In this document: positions 10,130 to 22,669 of the stretch, piece after piece
Layout of the letters: each line of letters starts with the position of its first letter
Position numbering within the stretch: the first letter of the stretch is position 1
Notes under the pieces: generated by a model
Databases searched by the model: none
Told to the model about the DNA's origin: nothing
The model's input: only the letters and a program-made list of their open reading frames with translations
Source: Hypomesus transpacificus
Lineage: Eukaryota > Chordata > Actinopteri > Osmeriformes > Osmeridae
NCBI RefSeq assembly: GCF_021917145.1
Contig: NC_061066.1
Coordinates: forward strand, 3,095,891 to 3,159,890
Reading direction: 5' to 3'
DNA: 64,000 nt
Translations under genes and position numbers: made by a program

Positions 10130-12044
10130 ATCTGGGGCTGCTGGCTGGCCTGGTGTTTGAGATGGGCATTGTGGTGGTCAGGACCCAGTTGTGAGTATAC
10201 AACCCAAGCTCTTGTCTAATCACATCGCTGAGGATATCCCTTAATCTTGTCATTTAAACACAGTTCTGCAACAGTCCTACAAATGTTGAGATGTTCATCT
10301 GTGTTCTGTCTATTTACATTTTGTATTAGTTACTCAACCCCAATGAACCCAAGTTTGATTAAAGGGGAAAACGTATCAGTGCTTGGATATGATAAGGAAC
10401 ACCTTTCCATTCCCATTGCGAGATAAGAGTCTATAAAAGTCTAGTAAAGTGATACTATAATAAAAAATGACATTGAAATATCATTCAACACATACCAAAG
10501 TCCATAGGAAAATAATGGTGTGTGGTGATCTTACTTGTATGAGGATGAGATCAATTTATTGATTAATGTAGTTATTTTTACAACCAAGGTTAAAGTTTTT
10601 ATTCAGCTTTATCAATACTCTTATCAATCCACAGCCACAGTCCAGCGTGTTCCACACTTGGAAACATACCAGGCACAGACATTTACAGGAACATGAAAGA
10701 CTACAAGAATGTAAGATAAACAGTTTGTTTCTCATTCAACCCAGACAGTGCCAGTGCCTACGTACTGTATCAGAAAATCATTTTCTTATCAGATTGCTGA
10801 AATTCCTGAAATTTAGATTTTCAGTATCAGAAGTGCAACTCCCCCATTTACTTTGCTCACATTGACTACTGGAAGGAGCGCCTGAGAGTCACAGTGAGTG
10901 ATGTGACTTCACATGTTTCCATTTAACCAGGACACGCTTGTGGATTGGATGGCAGAGCTGCTTGTCAGGGTTTCTGTACCCCAGGTCCATATTCACAGTC
11001 TGGTCCTGCACTTTTCAGCTGTGTCCTTCCTGGATGTGGTGGCAGCAAAGTGTCTGAAACTGGTGGGTTCAACCTTGTTCTCCCTCTTCCTCCAGGGAAA
11101 GAGCACATATCCTCTGTAGTTCAGTAACTTTCACATGTCATTCAATGTAGCCAATTCCATTTCCGTTTTTCAATCTCTGAGTTCAGGAATGCCATCCATC
11201 AGAGGGTTGGTATGTTCAGTGGCATCAGGGAGATTAATGAGCTGTGCTTTCAGCTTATTTGTCTCCTCTCCTGTCCTCCACAAGTCATGAAAGAATTCCT
11301 CCGTGTTGGAGTGAGTGTCTTCATCGCCGGCTGTGATGGCACTGTTAGGATTGGAAGGATGTCAACCTTGAGCACATTTTGGGCACTATTATGAGCACAA
11401 CGTCAATGTGCTGTTTATTGTTTTTCCATGGTTGTAATAGATTCCAGTCTTTGTTTGATATCTACTATTGCAACAGGATGGCCAAAGGTTGGTTTTATCT
11501 CTGGCCAGCTGAAACCTTTGTTGCCCTTCCTTCTTTACCCTTTCTCTGACCCCATAGCCGTGTTACCCCTGTCCCTTGTCATACTGCGGATGAGATTGTC
11601 AGGAAAATGGAGTCCCTGGGCTTCTTCGACAAAGCTGTGACAAGAGACTTCCTCTTCCTCACTGTTCACGATGCCATCCTTTTCATCAAACTCCAGGCAG
11701 ACAATTGGAACGCACCAGATGCAGTTGTTGAGAAGGTAGGGGGGCGGGACAGAGTACAGCATGGGATCTTAAGATTAATTAGATGTGTAACGACATGGGA
11801 CGGGGCCACATAATCTTACCACCCTCTCTCTCTCTGTCCTTTCCAGCTGTCTCTCAATCAATATACTAAAAATCCACTCCCTATGACAAAGACAGAGGAC
11901 CTGATTGAGACCAACGACAACCGGCACAGGGTAAATTGATCAATTATGTCAAATGTCAAGTTTATCACAGGGGCTATTAAGATATTAGATCTCGTTTGAA
12001 GTCATTCTCCTTGTTCCTAGGCCATCCATCAACTCTCCAACTAA

Positions 12045-12795
12045 CACCAAGAAGAGAGCCAGGGCATCAGGAAGAAAACAGCTCAGCTCTGTTTCTTATT
12101 CATGAGGAACTGCAGATGGACTCGGATTAAAATATGACTTTGTCTCAGGTGGACTCACTGTTTACCCACCAAGAGAAGATCAGGATATAGTGGAGGTTGT
12201 CACATATTTAGTTTAGAATGCAACCATATCCTTATACATAGTCATGATTAGATCTGGGTATGATTTTCATATTTCATTTTGAACCCTCCAGGCATGCTCA
12301 TTTGAATGTACGCTTCTCGATATGCCATTGTTTATTGTGTTTGCGGGTTTCAGAGAAAGAACCACATCAATAGGGAAGGCCAGTCATCTCCGGGTGAGGT
12401 GTGGCCCTCTGTGGAGCCACAGTGGATCTGTGTTGTAAACACTTGGTTTCCTCCCCACCATGGGCACTCCCAAGGAGGCGGGGGTGTCAAATGGAAGCAT
12501 GAAACAGATAGATGGTACATCTCCGCTGCAGAGTCCTCGGTCCTGTCGACATGATGCAATAAAGAAAGCTTTAGGTGTGTTTGTTTGTGAAGGATTACAT
12601 TTTGCACTCAGTAGCTATTGTTGTATATTCAAAAAGGAACAAATTCAAACTAGTAGAACACTGGACACTGGCACCTCTTTCTGGCTTTTGATTTGAGATG
12701 TTTGACGATGTGAATTTTACCATTAAAATTTGGCAGAAAATAGAGAATGTGTTTTTGCGAAAAACTTAAGTGACTGGAAGGTTGATTACACCCTT
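12045..12795. other. Intergenic DNA after slc26a4 remnant, no gene seen
   Basis: Short open frames here overlap on both strands and show no family resemblance. It may include the former 3' UTR of the pendrin gene. Confidence 0.5.
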
Positions 12796-13003
12796 ACATT
12801 TACATTACATTACATTACATTTATTCATTTAGCAGACGCTCTTATCCAGAGCGACTTACAGTAAGTACAGGGACATTCTCCCCAAGGCAAGTAGGGTGAA
12901 GTGCCTTGCCCAAGGACACAACGTCATGTGCGCCGGTCAGGAATCGAACTGGCAACCTTCAGATTACTAACCCAATGTTCTACCCGCTCAGCCACCTGAC
13001 CCC
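12796..13003 (-). mobile_element. Common teleost interspersed repeat (about 200 bp copy)
   Basis: Contains catttagcagacgctcttat followed by ccagagcgacttacagtaag and, further on, ggaatcgaactggcaacctt. This is a conserved repeat seen throughout fish genomes. The end resembling a tRNA B-box region (reading ggttcgatt-like on the minus strand) suggests a SINE-like origin. Shorter pieces with the same core in the opposite orientation lie at 19895, 48137 and 60990. Confidence 0.65.
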
Positions 13004-14400
13004 CCCTCAGCCCTTGCCTGTCTTGTTCTCTTGAACGTTCCTGTGTGGGTTGTTCCGAAGGTCTGACATGATACTGTTGACATGAGTTACTAATTGTCGG
13101 ATAGTGTTTACTTTGTTGCCTAATCTGGCTACATTACTGGAGCAGTGTACAGAACACATGTTAATCACGTTCACATTCACACAAGCCCTGATAAACACAC
13201 ACACATTTGTGTGCCCTGATAAATCACACACACCAGAAAAGTAATGTTGTTCTTTTTTACAGTGGACTGTAAAAAGGTGGTGAGTGGGGTACTAATAATT
13301 TGGCTAAAAATGTGTTTGTATAGATTGTTTTCCTTAAACCAGGTACAGTTGACGTTTAGGAAAGAATTGTATGACTGGACTTAAGACAGGTCAGGTTAGA
13401 TCTGATGTAAAACCACCGTGTGTGTGTGTGTAGAAAGTGATTGTCACTGGATTATAATTTGAGATACCTCAGGTATGTTTCTGCTCTACGAAATGCTGTC
13501 ATTCATCTGCGACATCAATAAGCAATGTCAACAGTGTTAGACTGCTAGATAACAGAGTTATATTTCTTGGAGAGTATCGTCGTATTATCAAGAGATGGTT
13601 GTGACTGTAGAGTTGAGGGTGTGGATTTATTGCTGTGGTTAAAGTCTATTCAGTAATGTCTAAATACTTTGTGTTCAGAGCGTTCCGTTTTAACGCTTTG
13701 TCACTAAGATTACGTCAGTCGAACTGAGCCTGATCCGTACTGAGCCTGATCCGTACTGAGCCTGATCCGTACTGTATGTTGGATGCAGGTTATTAGGGTT
13801 GGATCCCTGTAGGGCATTGGCTTCACTATGCCGGGCAAGTTGAGAGGATTTAGTTGCATTCTTCTTGTGTTCTTCACTGGATATGGCGTTCTGTTTCTGT
13901 CAAGCTCATATGGGATGCAATCAGGGGTACAGCTTTCCACCTTCCTTTATGAAAAACCAGTTGGCGGAGAACTGAAAGATCACAGCATTTGTAAACATTT
14001 ATAGATAATTATGCATGATCAATGAATTGGTTGATTATTAATCGTATGCGAAACGACAAACTTGAGTCCTCTTAGTGAGTGTTGGCTGTACTGTGGAGAA
14101 GGTCTCTGTCGTAGAGAGAGCTCTTTATAAGGTTCCATCTGATGTTGACATGGTTTCATGACACCCCATCCTGTGTATCTCTGTATTATAATCATAATGT
14201 TCCTATCATTTAAAACAGTTTTCAAAATGATAATGTAATAAAATACTTCAATCACCATCAAAGTTCACATTACAGTGAGATATTGTTCAGTTCTTAATCT
14301 CTTCTGAGAGTGGAAACAAATGTATTAAGAAATAACTGGATGTCCTTGAGGTCATTAACAGGGAGGTCAAGCTTTTATCAGGCTTTGCTAAACTGGCAAC
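13004..14400. other. Intergenic DNA between slc26a4 remnant and slc26a3, no gene seen
   Basis: Only short unsupported open frames. It includes a small 16-bp tandem repeat, listed separately. Confidence 0.5.
13723..13774. repeat. Short tandem repeat, 16-bp unit, just over 3 copies
   Basis: The unit actgagcctgatccgt occurs three times in perfect tandem followed by a partial unit. Confidence 0.9.
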
Positions 14401-14408
14401 ACATACAG

Positions 14409-14673
14409 TATATAAAAACCCAGATGACTCAAAGCCGACACATCATAGTGCAAATGAAATGGCTTTCATTGCCGATCAATCAGTAAAGTGAATCTTGACA
14501 TTATGATGCAATATTTTTATTGGTCTTTCTATGAAACATTTTACTTGACAAAAACAAAAACCTCTTGGAGCAGGGCCAAGAGGTGGTTGTTCATCGCATA
14601 CATAATGGTATAAAACGGCCCTCAGCTATGAAGCAACTCACACACTCGCAGATCCAAAGAAGGCTCCTGAAGG
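14409..14673 (+). promoter_or_regulatory. Candidate promoter and untranslated first exon of the first slc26a3 copy
   Basis: Two TATA-type boxes are present: TATAAAAA near 14411 and TATAAAAC at 14609-14616. About 30 bp after the second, a plausible untranslated exon begins and could end at the donor AAGG|GTACTT near 14673. It could splice to the acceptor ggatctcag about 45 bp before the start codon at 15900. No transcript evidence is available. Confidence 0.35.
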
Positions 14674-15237
14674 GTACTTCCATTTAGAAACAGTGCAGAT
14701 AATTAATGAACATGTGTTTACAATTTATTTAAAAACATATTTCATGTATTTAATTTGTCAAATTTTGAATTCATATTCGATTAATCTCAACTGCTGCATT
14801 ACTGTACTGGGGATGTACACAGTCCCTATGACTCAGCAGACTACATTACAAACAATCCCTAACATTGGAGAAAAGAATTTGAAATGAAAATGAAAGAAAC
14901 ATTACAGTACTCAGAGCAATGAAATCACAATAGAGATACGGTAGTATGACATGTTCTTTCCAGAACAAAAACACAAGGTGAGAAAGGACAGAGCTGAACA
15001 GAGCTCATTAGAGGGTGACATTCCTCTGAACTTCTGCTGACTTTTCCAGTAGCCTCGATGACCATTGTCACATCTCCACTCTCCTGCCCACATGAGGGGG
15101 CCTTTGTGATACAGGACACTGGAGGCAGGAAGCCCTAGTTGAACATGAGGCATAGTGCCATTACATTTATCTGTAAGAACAATGGTCAAGGATAAGGCAG
15201 GTCTGGGGAAATTCGTGAAAACTGAATCATAATTGCT

Positions 15238-15249
15238 GTTAATAATTAC
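15238..15249 (+). promoter_or_regulatory. Candidate HNF1 site
   Basis: GTTAATAATTAC matches the HNF1 consensus GTTAATNATTAAC apart from one missing base near the 3' end. It lies about 650 bp before the slc26a3 start codon. HNF1 factors act in intestine and kidney, where SLC26A3 is expressed, so the site is plausible but unproven. Confidence 0.3.
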
Positions 15250-15899
15250 AGTTGTGATAAGCTCTGAAGATGGGATTTATGGATGGCCGCAATCTCAAGG
15301 GTCCCAGATAATCTCGGAACTCTCAGTGTGCACTTGGATAAGAAGCACAGGACATTTTCCAACATTGGAGACATATTTTTATTTGTTCCTGAGACAAAGG
15401 TAAGATCAATCTCCCAATTATATCTTAATGTACAGTCCATTATCTGAATACTTTAAGAACTTGATTTAAAATTGACCTTGGCCAATAACAGATTCCAGTT
15501 GGTAATGACATTTGACAATAATACAGAAATGATTTTCCTTGCCAAAATAACTAGATATTTTAATATTATTTAGATATCTTAAGACTTACCCTCCACTAGT
15601 TTCTGGTCCCTTGATCGTCCTGGTAGACCTTGCTACTCACCTGAGACTAGACAGGCTTGAAACAGCCTTGAGCTCATCCCTGGCACCCTGGACAGGATAG
15701 ATCTCTGTCACTTATGACCTGCCTGATGTAGTTAGCCAATGGCTGGGGCTGCAGCCTGCACCTTTGTTGCACGTCGATAATCATCTCTGTAAAGTGATGT
15801 TCAAAGGCACAATAAGAAACAAAGCCCTAATGTCATGTGATTGATGGATCTCAGAGCCACATTGAGGAACCACAGTAGTGCTACTGAAGAGGAGATAAA

Positions 15900-18800
15900 A
15901 TGCTGCGCCCAGCAGCGACCCAGTACTTGGTGGACAGGCAGGTCTACTCCGAGGACCGCTTTGCTGAGGAACACCAGAAGATTGAGAGGAAACACAAGAC
16001 CCTGCTGAACCATGTCAAAGAATATTTCACGTAAGGACCTTGACGGTTAATCTTTGCTGATCTGTTTTGTATGATATGCCGGTAGGTGGGTGGGTAGAAT
16101 TGACTGTGGTTATTTTTTGTGTACTGGGATTGTGACTTTACCGACTCTTATGCAGTCAGATTACAGACCTTTAGAAGGTAACAGTCTAAAGATCACCCCT
16201 ATATAATCTGTCTACGCGTGAATGAGATGCTAGATGCTTCTGTTATCGCATCGATGGACAGCTTTATGTCACTTGATTAGCTGAGATGAGATTAGATTTT
16301 GGGCACATTTGGTTGTAAGGAGCATGGATTTCCATGACGGTGCCTGTCTGTTGATCTAAAGTCCTGCCTCTACTTTTACAGCTGTGATGCCAAACGTGCC
16401 AAGAAAGGAGCGCTGTCTCTCCTGCCCATCGTGGGCTGGTTGAGGATCTACCGCCTGAAGGAGTGGCTCCTGAGTGACATCGTGTCAGGGGTCAGCACTG
16501 GGCTGGTGGCCGTCCTTCAAGGTTCATTCAAACCCCTGCTCAGTTCCTCTGTACACGTCACTGTGCGTACAAATGGCACAAATTGTGAAAGTACATCGTT
16601 GACGTGAATGTACTTCCTTAACTACGCCTCCGAAGTACTAAAAACATGTTTCTATTGATAGTGACGTAAAGGTGGAATTGCTTGGCATGCCTTGGAGTAT
16701 GTGCCGCTTAAAATCAATTCATGCTTTGTTTTGAAAGCAGAGATAATAATATCATGCAATCGCTATCTTTATCAGCCATGTAGAGTTATCTAAATAGTAG
16801 TCTATTTACGTATCGCTTTGTAACAAATAAAATCTAATAACATTTTATTTGCATAGCCCTTTTTACAAGCAATGTTCACAGAGTGAACAGTTTTTAATAT
16901 GATTATATGGAAGGGCTTACGTGCATGATTGTGAAACACTTATTGAGCCTTGAAACTGTATATTTGGAGTAACGTATTATCTTCTTGTTTCAGGTCTGGC
17001 TTACAGCCTGCTGGCATCCCTGCCACCCTGGTATGGACTCTTCACAGCTTTTTTCCCAGTCATTATTTACTTCTTTCTTGGCACCTCCCGACATATCTCA
17101 GTGGGTAAGAGGTTTACGTGTGTGTGTGTGCAAGTGTGTTTATGTGTGGGTGTGTATGTGTAGGTGATTTAAAATGAAGTGCCCCGGATGGTATTTGACC
17201 AGGCCCCTTAGCACAGGCTGTCCAGTTATGTCCATCATCAGATCAGGAACAAAAAACAAAAAACTAAAATACAGAACGTACTGTCCATCGTTAATCAGTT
17301 ACACACTGTCAGTGTGCACTCATGTTTCCAAACACATCCTTTCACCAACCCCTCTCACAAAGTCTCCCTCTGTGGCCCTTCCCTCCCCTCTCTCCCACTC
17401 CCTCTCTCTCCTTCCTCTCCTTATCTCTCTGCCCCTCTGAAGGGGCGTTCCCAGTCCTGTGTTTGATGATAGGCTCTGTGGTGACCCGACTGGTGCCCGA
17501 TGAAGGCCCGCCGGCCAACATCACAGGCTTCGAAGGCCTGACCAGGGACGAGCAGAGGGTGGTTGTGGCCGCCTCCGTCACCTTCCTCATGGGGATAATG
17601 CAGGTGGAGTCCCCACCCAGACCCACACACCTTGATCTACGTTATTCATTTATTTCTGTTATCAGAACACACTCTGAACAAAAGAAACGTCTTCTCTCCG
17701 CTCGGCCTCCATCTCCCAGCTAGCCATGGGGGTGCTACAGGTGGGCTTCATCGTCATGTACCTGTCAGACACCCTGGTGTCTGGGTTCACCACAGCAGCA
17801 GCAGTCCACATCCTGGTGTCCCAGTTGAAGTTTGTGTTGGGCCTGGTCGTTCCAGGTCTCAGTGGACCTCTAGCCCTCATTTATGTGAGTTCTGGAAGAT
17901 TCTGTGCATGGATATGCAGTCGAGCTGTCAAACAGCTCATATAACTGATCGAGTCATCGATAGTGCAAATAGTCAAATAAGGTGATACCAGTCTAATTTC
18001 CTGATTCATGTTGTCTTGTTTCTCAGACCCTGGAGAAGATCTTTGTCCAGATCACAAAGACAAACATCTGCGACCTGGTGATTTCCTTAGTGATCATGGT
18101 GGTGGTGTTCATAGTGAAGGAGGTCAACGACAGATTCAAAGCTAAGCTACCTGTTCCCATCCCCATAGAGGTCATTATGGTGAGTAAAAGTATTGCACCA
18201 TCATCATTAATAGTTACAATCTGAGTCACAATGTGTAAAGTACACAGATAGGAACATTTAACAGTTCCTCAGTTGGGATCCGCATCGTTAATGATTGTAT
18301 GGTACAACATTAGCAACACTTCGTCAGTCTTAATAAATGACAAATAGACCAGGTCTTGGAAGTATGAAACTACCTTAAAATCTCCATCTCGCCATCTAAC
18401 CAATCAGTAATGAATGCATCTGGGGTGTGTCTCTCACAGACTATCATAGCATGTGGCATTTCCTATGCATTCAACTTCAAGGACAAATTCAATGTGGATG
18501 TTGTTGGCCACATTCCAAAAGGGTAAGCATCTTCACTCGCAACAGCCTGAAGGCTTCCCACTTGTCCCTGGAACTGCCAGTATTGGGAACGAAAGGATCA
18601 TCAGACTGTAAACCTTCCTTCTATGTAGATACGAGGCACCCTTGGCCCCTAACATGCAGATCTTCCAGCAAACAGCCATGGAAGCCTTCCCCATGGCCAT
18701 CGTGGGCTTTGCCGTGGCGTTCTCTGTCGCCAAGGTGTACTCGGTTAAACACGATTACATCATCGATGGAAACCAGGTGAGTTGCCGTGACACCAGTAGG

Positions 18801-21800
18801 GTGGATTTGGGGGGTTTGTTGAAAAAGCCTGATTGTTTTGACGGGTTATGTCTTCTTGTGTGTTTTGTCATAGGAACTGATAGCCTTTGGGGTCAGTAAT
18901 ATGTTCGGGGCTGCGTTCAAGGCCTTCGCCTCCAGCACAGCTCTCTCCAGGAGCGCGGTGCAGGAGAGCACGGGTGGGAAAACACAGGTAGGGCACGGAG
19001 CAACTGCTTGACGTACTTCACACATCAAGCAAATCCAGTATGCCATGCACAGTACATCCACATCTACACCAGGGTCAGGAGAGCCAGTTCCTAAAATACA
19101 GGAAATGTTGACCTCTAGTGTTTGAAATGTGACCAATTTCATTTAAAACGGTTGATCCGGACACAAGATTATCTGCACATTCAGCAGACAGCCCAGTATT
19201 TTGATTGGTGGCCTTCTGTATTTTGAAGTTTGCCAAGCAGTGATACGAAAGTATAATTTTACTTTGTATTAGTCAGTGGTTGATTTGTCCTCTTAGGGGA
19301 ACGTGCTCATCAACACATCCAGAAAGAACATTTGAATAACCTGCTCCGTGTCTCTCTCTTTCAGGTCGCTGGTATTCTGTCAGCCCTCATTGTGATGATA
19401 GTGACCTTGGCCATTGGGTTCTTGTTGGAGCCACTTCCAAAGGTGAGACCATCTTAACTGCTCCATCGACAACAGCCATTAAGCGTGACCATGACCTCTG
19501 ACCCCTGTATTCACAGTCTGTGCTGGGGGCCGTAGTCATAGTCAACTTGAAGGGCATGCTGATGCAGGTCAGAGACATCCCTTACCTGTGGAAGAAGGAC
19601 CGTCCCGACTGTGTAAGCATTTCGCCAAGGACTTTCACTTGTATCATTAAGCCTTTACAACTAAGAAAACCTCCATCTTACACTTCAAATTCTACCTTTA
19701 AACACTCACTTATACATCGTGCCTCCCCAGGTGGTGTGGGTGGTGACCTGCCTGGCAGCCATCTTGCTGGGGCTGGATCTGGGGCTGGCTGTGGGCCTGG
19801 GGGTGGAGCTCCTCGCGGTTGTCTTCAGAACTCAGTTGTGAGTGCAGGCACACACCTCCATTACACACAACACACGGATACATGCGCCATTTGTGTTTCG
19901 CTTGGGAGAAGAGCATCTGCTAAATGAATCAGATGCGACATGATAAATAGTCTTGTGATCTCTGAAGTCTAAATTGATGACAGGGCCTACTCCCGTATGT
20001 TCGGCATTTTTCTCACCTTAACTAATTCATGTTCCTCCTGTAAAGTTACAGCAGTATGAAATGGAAGCTGTGCAGATATGACACATAAGAACACATACCC
20101 AGGAACACCAATGTACCAAAAGGCCTTTCCAGTGTGTAGGCCCCGCCAAAACACAACTAAAGACCTCCCTTGTGCATCCTCTCTCTCAGTCCTCGTTGCA
20201 GTGTTCTGGCCAACATCCATGGAACAGACATCTACAAAGACAGAAAGGACTACTTAAGTGTACGTCAGGATCACTATGTGGCTCCAATCATCTACATCCA
20301 ACATATGGTGGATTGGTCTTGTTGGTACCAGCTCTGTTAAACAACTCTTACTCCTCACAGATATATGAGCCAGAGGGGGTTAAGATCTTCAGGATACCTT
20401 CTCCCATTTTCTTTGCCAACATTGAGTTTTTCAGAGGAAAATTGGTGGAAGCTGTAAGTAGCATTCAAACAGACAAACACGTAGGTAGAGGGTGAAATTG
20501 CACACCCAGCTAGCCTGTAGAAATGTAAAAAAGAAACAAAATACATGAGTTGAAATGACAATGCATGAAGATCAAAGCTATGAGCACAGCTTCTGATGTC
20601 ATGCTCAATGTTGTTAACTTGTTAAAATGAACAATTTTCAACTCCCGATGACATCATTTCAGTTTTGAAATGTTTACCTGTGTGTTGCAATAAAAGTGAA
20701 ATATCCTCATTAATATTATGCCAAAGCTCCCAATTACTATTACTGACTATAAGTGTTACATCTCAGTGTTGACGTAAACTCTGTGAGGGACCTTTGTTGT
20801 TCCAGTAAGGGTAGGCACAGTTAAGTCTTCCCAAATCTGTTTTAAATACTCAATTGTGCCTCCAGGTGGGATTTAACCCTTTGAGGATCTTGAGGAAGAG
20901 AAACAAGGCCATGAGGAAGATCAGGAAACTGCTGAAGACAGCAGATCTGCAGATGACACCTGTAAGGAATGACTTGAGCATTGATCTTGTATAATTGAAC
21001 ACCTTTCTTGTAGGAAATATAATCATGTTGACCGATATTGGTCCTGACAATTTTGGATGTAAGCCAACACTGTAATGGTTACTCGATGTTTCGTTCCGCA
21101 GAAAGGGTTCCTGACCACGTCATCTGGACCCCTTGATGAATCGGAGGATGAGAGCAACATGGAGGACTTGGACCTGCCCATTGACTTCAAGGACCTCCCC
21201 ATCCAGGTGAACTGGAACTCTGAGCTCCCTGCCAACATCTGTGTCCCCAGAGTGGACATCCACAGCCTGGTCCTGGACTTCTCTGCTGTCTCCTTCCTGG
21301 ACATCTCTGCCCTGAAGGGACTCAAAGTGGTCAGTCTCTGACTCATTTAGTCACGTGGAACAGTCTTATGTGGGTGCCTTTCAACAGTAAACTCATGATA
21401 TTTTGTGGTGTTCTTGGCAGGCACTTAAAGAATTTATTCGGATTGACGTTGACATCTACATTGTGGCGTGCGATGGTAAGTCGGTTACGGTATCTCCTTG
21501 GTTTGGCAGTGAGCTGGCTTTGGCTGAGGCATGGTGGTAGTTGCTTGTGCAGCCTGACAGTGAATGATTCTTGCCCACAGTGTACATCTTAGAGAAACTG
21601 CATGACTGCCAGTTTTTCGATGATGAAGTGCAGTCATCCATGTTCTTCTTGACACTCCATGATGCCATGCTGCACATTCGGGAGAAATATCCTGCTCTGG
21701 TGGAAAAACATTCTGTTCCTGTAAAGGTATGAACTGTAGTCGTACAGTATATGTTTTTACACAACAAGCACACAGCAGTTCTTGAAGTTCAGATTTTAAG

Positions 21801-22049
21801 GAATGATGTTGTCTTACAGGTTGTAACAACTGCCACTGTCCACTACAACAATCAAAGCAATGAAGGGGGCCATTTGCGAAGCAGAGATATAACTGTGAGT
21901 AACAATGCCTTGATTTTGGGTGGTATCATGCATATTTTCAATGAGATGGGAATTGTGATCATGATTAATATAATGAATATTACCGCATACAGTATTGCAA
22001 TATCTGAATGATTCTTTTCCAGAGTTTTGAACCGGAGACCAAATTCTAG
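15900..22049 (+). CDS. slc26a3: slc26a3 copy 1, chloride/bicarbonate exchanger (DRA), complete
   Basis: Twenty in-frame exons give 758 aa: 15900-16030, 16382-16521, 16994-17104, 17443-17603, 17720-17884, 18027-18179, 18440-18522, 18629-18776, 18874-18987, 19365-19442, 19517-19612, 19731-19837, 20190-20259, 20361-20453, 20866-20961, 21102-21329, 21421-21475, 21581-21726, 21820-21894, 22023-22049. All splice sites are usable. The membrane part has the SLC26 signature ([20 protein letters not shown]), [25 protein letters not shown] and [18 protein letters not shown]. The C-terminal STAS domain starts around [11 protein letters not shown] and includes [20 protein letters not shown]. The last residues ETKF are the PDZ ligand known from SLC26A3. 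The family exchanges Cl- for HCO3- across apical epithelial membranes. The neighbour cbll1 supports the slc26a3 assignment. A tandem partner follows 0.6 kb downstream. Confidence 0.95.
19895..19930 (+). mobile_element. Short fragment of the common teleost repeat
   Basis: The stretch gtttcgcttgg...gagcatctgctaaatgaat is a truncated copy of the repeat core seen at 12796-13003, in the opposite orientation, within an slc26a3 intron. Confidence 0.5.
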
Positions 22050-22156
22050 TTCCTGATCTGACTGTGGGGTCCTTGAGCTTTGTGTCAATTGGTCCTGTCC
22101 TGGTTTTCTGTAACGTAGATGCTTCCAAGCGATGATGAACTGTCTTACTGTATGTA

Positions 22157-22334
22157 AATAAAACAATCATGTTTCACAGTACATTTTTATTTTCTGAAAT
22201 TCTAAGAAAAGTCTGTTTAGTAAGTATGTATATGCATTTTATACTTGTCCATACTTGTAATTTTGTAGAAACGTTGCTACATATTATTTTAGTAGTATTG
22301 CTGGTTCTTTTTCATGACAATACTGAATAATAAA
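22157..22334 (+). terminator. Polyadenylation signals of slc26a3 copy 1
   Basis: AATAAA occurs at 22157-22162, about 108 bp after the stop codon, and again at 22329-22334. Either could end the transcript before the start of the downstream copy. Confidence 0.55.
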
Positions 22335-22669
22335 GTTTTTAAACATCATCCTGTATGTTGCAAACGTGTTTGTGGGAAACATGATTTACTAGAAAAACAA
22401 CAATGGCAAAGACATTTATTTGCGAAATAAAAACAAGACCATTCATTTTTATTACACATCAAAGCCAAACAAGGAAGTTTAACTGCTCAGATGTCTATGA
22501 CTGTATGGCAAACTATCAGGGGTGACTGTATGCCAAAGGAGGAGCCTGTTTCCAGTTCAATTTGATTTCTGTCAATGATTATCAACAGGACAGGAACAAA
22601 AATGTGGAGCTATAATCCCAGAGAATCCCAGACTGTCTCCAGAGTTCTTACAGTGTAGACATTGTCAGT

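Larger units (their letters stand above)
5033..12044 (+). pseudogene. slc26a4: slc26a4 (pendrin) pseudogene, anion exchanger remnant
   Basis: Exons in SLC26 order: 5033-5127, 5257-5396, 5511-5621, 5949-6138, about 6250-6420, 7789-7941, 8136-8218, 8738-8885, 9396-9509, 9613-9690, about 9730-9808, 9952-10190, 10635-10710, about 10790-10893, 10931-11062, 11284-11338, about 11584-11735, 11848-11931, 12021-12044. They resemble pendrin rather than slc26a3 ([44 protein letters not shown]-like FLFLTVHDAI). Disablements visible: in-frame TAA at 6020-6022 followed by a frame change; one-frame shift after FTTA near 6334; no AG at the 3' splice sites of the exons at 9396 (cg), 9613 (at) and 11284 (aa); frameshift in the exon near 10830; the exon expected next ([13 protein letters not shown] in the slc26a3 copies) is missing between 10893 and 10931; the donor after 11338 reads GC, not GT. 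One exon carries a 132-bp in-frame repeat expansion. Several exons remain open, so decay may be recent. Confidence 0.85.
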
